Positions 62,614 through 64,000 of a stretch of DNA of 64,000 bases are shown here, in pieces (the first letter of the stretch is position 1; each line of letters opens with the position of its first letter). The position numbers were made by a program, and so were the translations under genes. The DNA is from Bacteroidia bacterium (GTDB taxonomy: Bacteria; Bacteroidota; Bacteroidia; Flavobacteriales; Flavobacteriaceae). The DNA is taken from NCBI GenBank assembly GCA_030425285.1, contig JAUIAY010000001.1, positions 668,963 through 732,962 of the forward strand. Direction: 5' to 3'. The notes beneath the pieces were generated by a model that was given only the letters and a program-made list of their open reading frames with translations, did no database searches and had not been told where the DNA came from.

Positions 62614-64000
62614 ATGAAAACAGATATAAAACATATTGAGCTAATCACAAAATATTTAAACGGAGAACTTTCATTTTCTGAATCCCAAATTTTTGAAGAA
62701 CGATTGAATACAGATAACGAGTTTAAGGAATTGTTTGACGAACAGAAAATAATAATTCAAGGAATTAAGCGTACTGGATTGAAAGAAGATATCGTTATTG
62801 CGAAGCAACGTTATTTTACGACTAAATGGTTAAAAATCATTGGGGTTTCAGGAACCACAATTGTGGTTTTAATTGTAGCAGGAATTTTATGGTTTAACAA
62901 ACCAGATCCCAAGCCAATACCATCTCAAAACGAAATGAGTTTAGAAATGGAAGAAGCGCCTAAAACAGAAACTTCTTCTGCACCAGAGCATGAAGTTTTA
63001 GATATTCAGACAGATACCTTAAAAACAGTTGAGCCACCTATTGCCTATATGGAATCTAGTGATTCGGTAAATAAGGTAGAACAAAATCCAATAAAAAAAG
63101 CAGTGACCACGATTCAAAACGATTCTTTGATTGAAAGCGAGTCTGTAGAAGCAATCAAAACAAGCCATCAATCCTTAAATTCATTCTTTGAAGCTGTAAA
63201 AAAGAAACCACAGGTTACTGAAATAAATGTTGAAGAGGAAACATCTCTTACCCTTGATGAGGGAACGACAATTACAATACCAAAGCATGCCTTTGTTGAC
63301 GAGAAAACAAATAGGTTAGTTCGTGGTACGGTTCAATTAGAGGTTACAGAGTACTATAAGCTATCTGATATGCTTTTAGGAAACTTATCAACTACCTCCA
63401 ATGCTCAACCATTAGAAACAGGAGGGATGTTATATGTACAAGTCACAAAAAATGGCAAGAAACTAGGAACAATCAAACCTATTTCAATTGGCTTTCCTTT
63501 TATAAAGGAAAAACCTGATATGCAGCTGTTTTCCGGAAAGATGAATGATGATGGTGTTAACTGGATTCCTGAAGGCAACCGAACCCAAGCAGTTTTATCT
63601 ATTGATTCTATTGAAGAAAATATAGAAGTTCCTTTTAATGTTGTTGAAAATGTTCCTGTATTTCCTGGCTGTCAAGGTGAAAACCAAGAATTGAAAGATT
63701 GTTTTAATACCAAGATGAAAGATTTTTTAACTCAAAACTTCAATCTTGAAATTGCTGAAGAATTGAACTTAACTGGAAAGAACAGAATCAATACTTTTTT
63801 TAAGATAAATGAAAACGGCAATATAACAAATGTAAGAATTAGAGCTTCAAGTGTAACATTAGGAGAAGAAATGATGCGTATCATTAAATTATTGCCAAAG
63901 TTCCAACCTGCTCTTCAAAGAGATAGGCCAGTAAAAGTTCCATACTTCATGCCATTTGAAGTTAACCTTCCTGGAAGAGATAGGAATCTACCGATGATAA
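62614..64000 (+). CDS. Membrane-anchored sigma-factor partner with TonB C-terminal-like region (3' partial)
   Basis: 462 codons are visible; no stop before the window end. Short cytoplasmic N-terminus (1-72, with ELITKYLNGELSFSESQIFE like anti-sigma N-termini), one transmembrane helix at about 73-98 (WLKIIGVSGTTIVVLIVAGI), then a Pro/Glu/Ser-rich periplasmic linker. A beta-rich domain covers about 205-330. From about 348 (VVENVPVFPGCQGENQELKD) the sequence resembles TonB C-terminal-like domains of Bacteroidota. It begins 12 bases after the sigma factor gene, so it is likely its anti-sigma or sensor partner. Confidence 0.75.
   Translation, partial: MKTDIKHIELITKYLNGELSFSESQIFEERLNTDNEFKELFDEQKIIIQGIKRTGLKEDIVIAKQRYFTTKWLKIIGVSGTTIVVLIVAGILWFNKPDPKPIPSQNEMSLEMEEAPKTETSSAPEHEVLDIQTDTLKTVEPPIAYMESSDSVNKVEQNPIKKAVTTIQNDSLIESESVEAIKTSHQSLNSFFEAVKKKPQVTEINVEEETSLTLDEGTTITIPKHAFVDEKTNRLVRGTVQLEVTEYYKLSDMLLGNLSTTSNAQPLETGGMLYVQVTKNGKKLGTIKPISIGFPFIKEKPDMQLFSGKMNDDGVNWIPEGNRTQAVLSIDSIEENIEVPFNVVENVPVFPGCQGENQELKDCFNTKMKDFLTQNFNLEIAEELNLTGKNRINTFFKINENGNITNVRIRASSVTLGEEMMRIIKLLPKFQPALQRDRPVKVPYFMPFEVNLPGRDRNLPMI

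Noticed and set aside
1-64000. CRISPR arrays, tRNA or rRNA genes, prophage or antiphage defence islands
   Set aside because: No regularly spaced repeats, no tRNA-like arms or rRNA segments, and no nuclease, methyltransferase, integrase or capsid genes were recognised.

Overview
The window is chromosomal DNA from a Bacteroidota bacterium, most likely a marine or free-living member of the Flavobacteriaceae. The reasons are: AT-rich sequence with almost no Shine-Dalgarno sites; several promoters with the Bacteroidota -7 element TAnnTTTG; the gliding lipoprotein GldH; three secreted proteins ending in type IX secretion (T9SS) sorting domains; DUF4292 and DUF4421 proteins; and a HemC-HemD fusion. 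I saw no rRNA, tRNA, CRISPR array, prophage or transposase. Most of the window is ordinary, densely packed housekeeping DNA.

Regions. 1-7.9 kb: envelope and DNA-uptake genes (TPR protein, DUF4292 lipoprotein, EnvC-like M23 protein, thioesterase, HU/SPOR protein, dprA, trpS, acyltransferase). 7.9-12.2 kb: an ECF sigma operon (lipoprotein, sigma factor, membrane-anchored beta-barrel protein) next to recA. A perfect 31-bp inverted repeat flanks recA. Each copy reads outward as an ECF-type promoter, one into the sigma operon and the other into a short transcript with a 30-residue lipoprotein-like ORF and a terminator. 12.2-21.4 kb: trhO, a radical SAM protein, a T9SS-secreted M23 peptidase, a RicT-like PSP1 protein, gldH, PBP1A and a two-subunit CoA transferase. 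21.3-24.7 kb: a barrel protein, a lipoprotein and a fused Dpp-type ABC ATPase. 24.9-34.6 kb: two giant tandem paralogous M12B-like metalloproteases with T9SS tails. 34.6-38.8 kb: an exonuclease, an S41 peptidase and a serine hydrolase.

38.8-51.9 kb holds most of a heme biosynthesis pathway. hemA, hemCD, hemE, hemF and hemB lie on the minus strand, interleaved with a GNAT gene and a DUF4421 gene. Divergently, an AraC-type regulator is followed by hemH, a MATE exporter and a hemJ-like gene. hemL and hemG/hemN are not in the window. The regulator carries a Cys-Pro dipeptide, which makes direct heme sensing a testable idea.

51.9-64 kb: a sensor kinase, an enoyl-CoA hydratase, an unknown small gene bracketed by short inverted repeats next to a hairpin-rich element (cassette-like), a radical SAM protein, a second AraC regulator, an HD hydrolase, an acyl-ACP desaturase with an acyltransferase, a bacilliredoxin, a TerB/J-domain protein, a DksA-like zinc finger, and a second sigma factor with a membrane-anchored partner that runs off the window end.

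The most distinctive signal is the duplicated ECF promoter around recA, with its self-regulated sigma operon and the tiny transcript on the far side.
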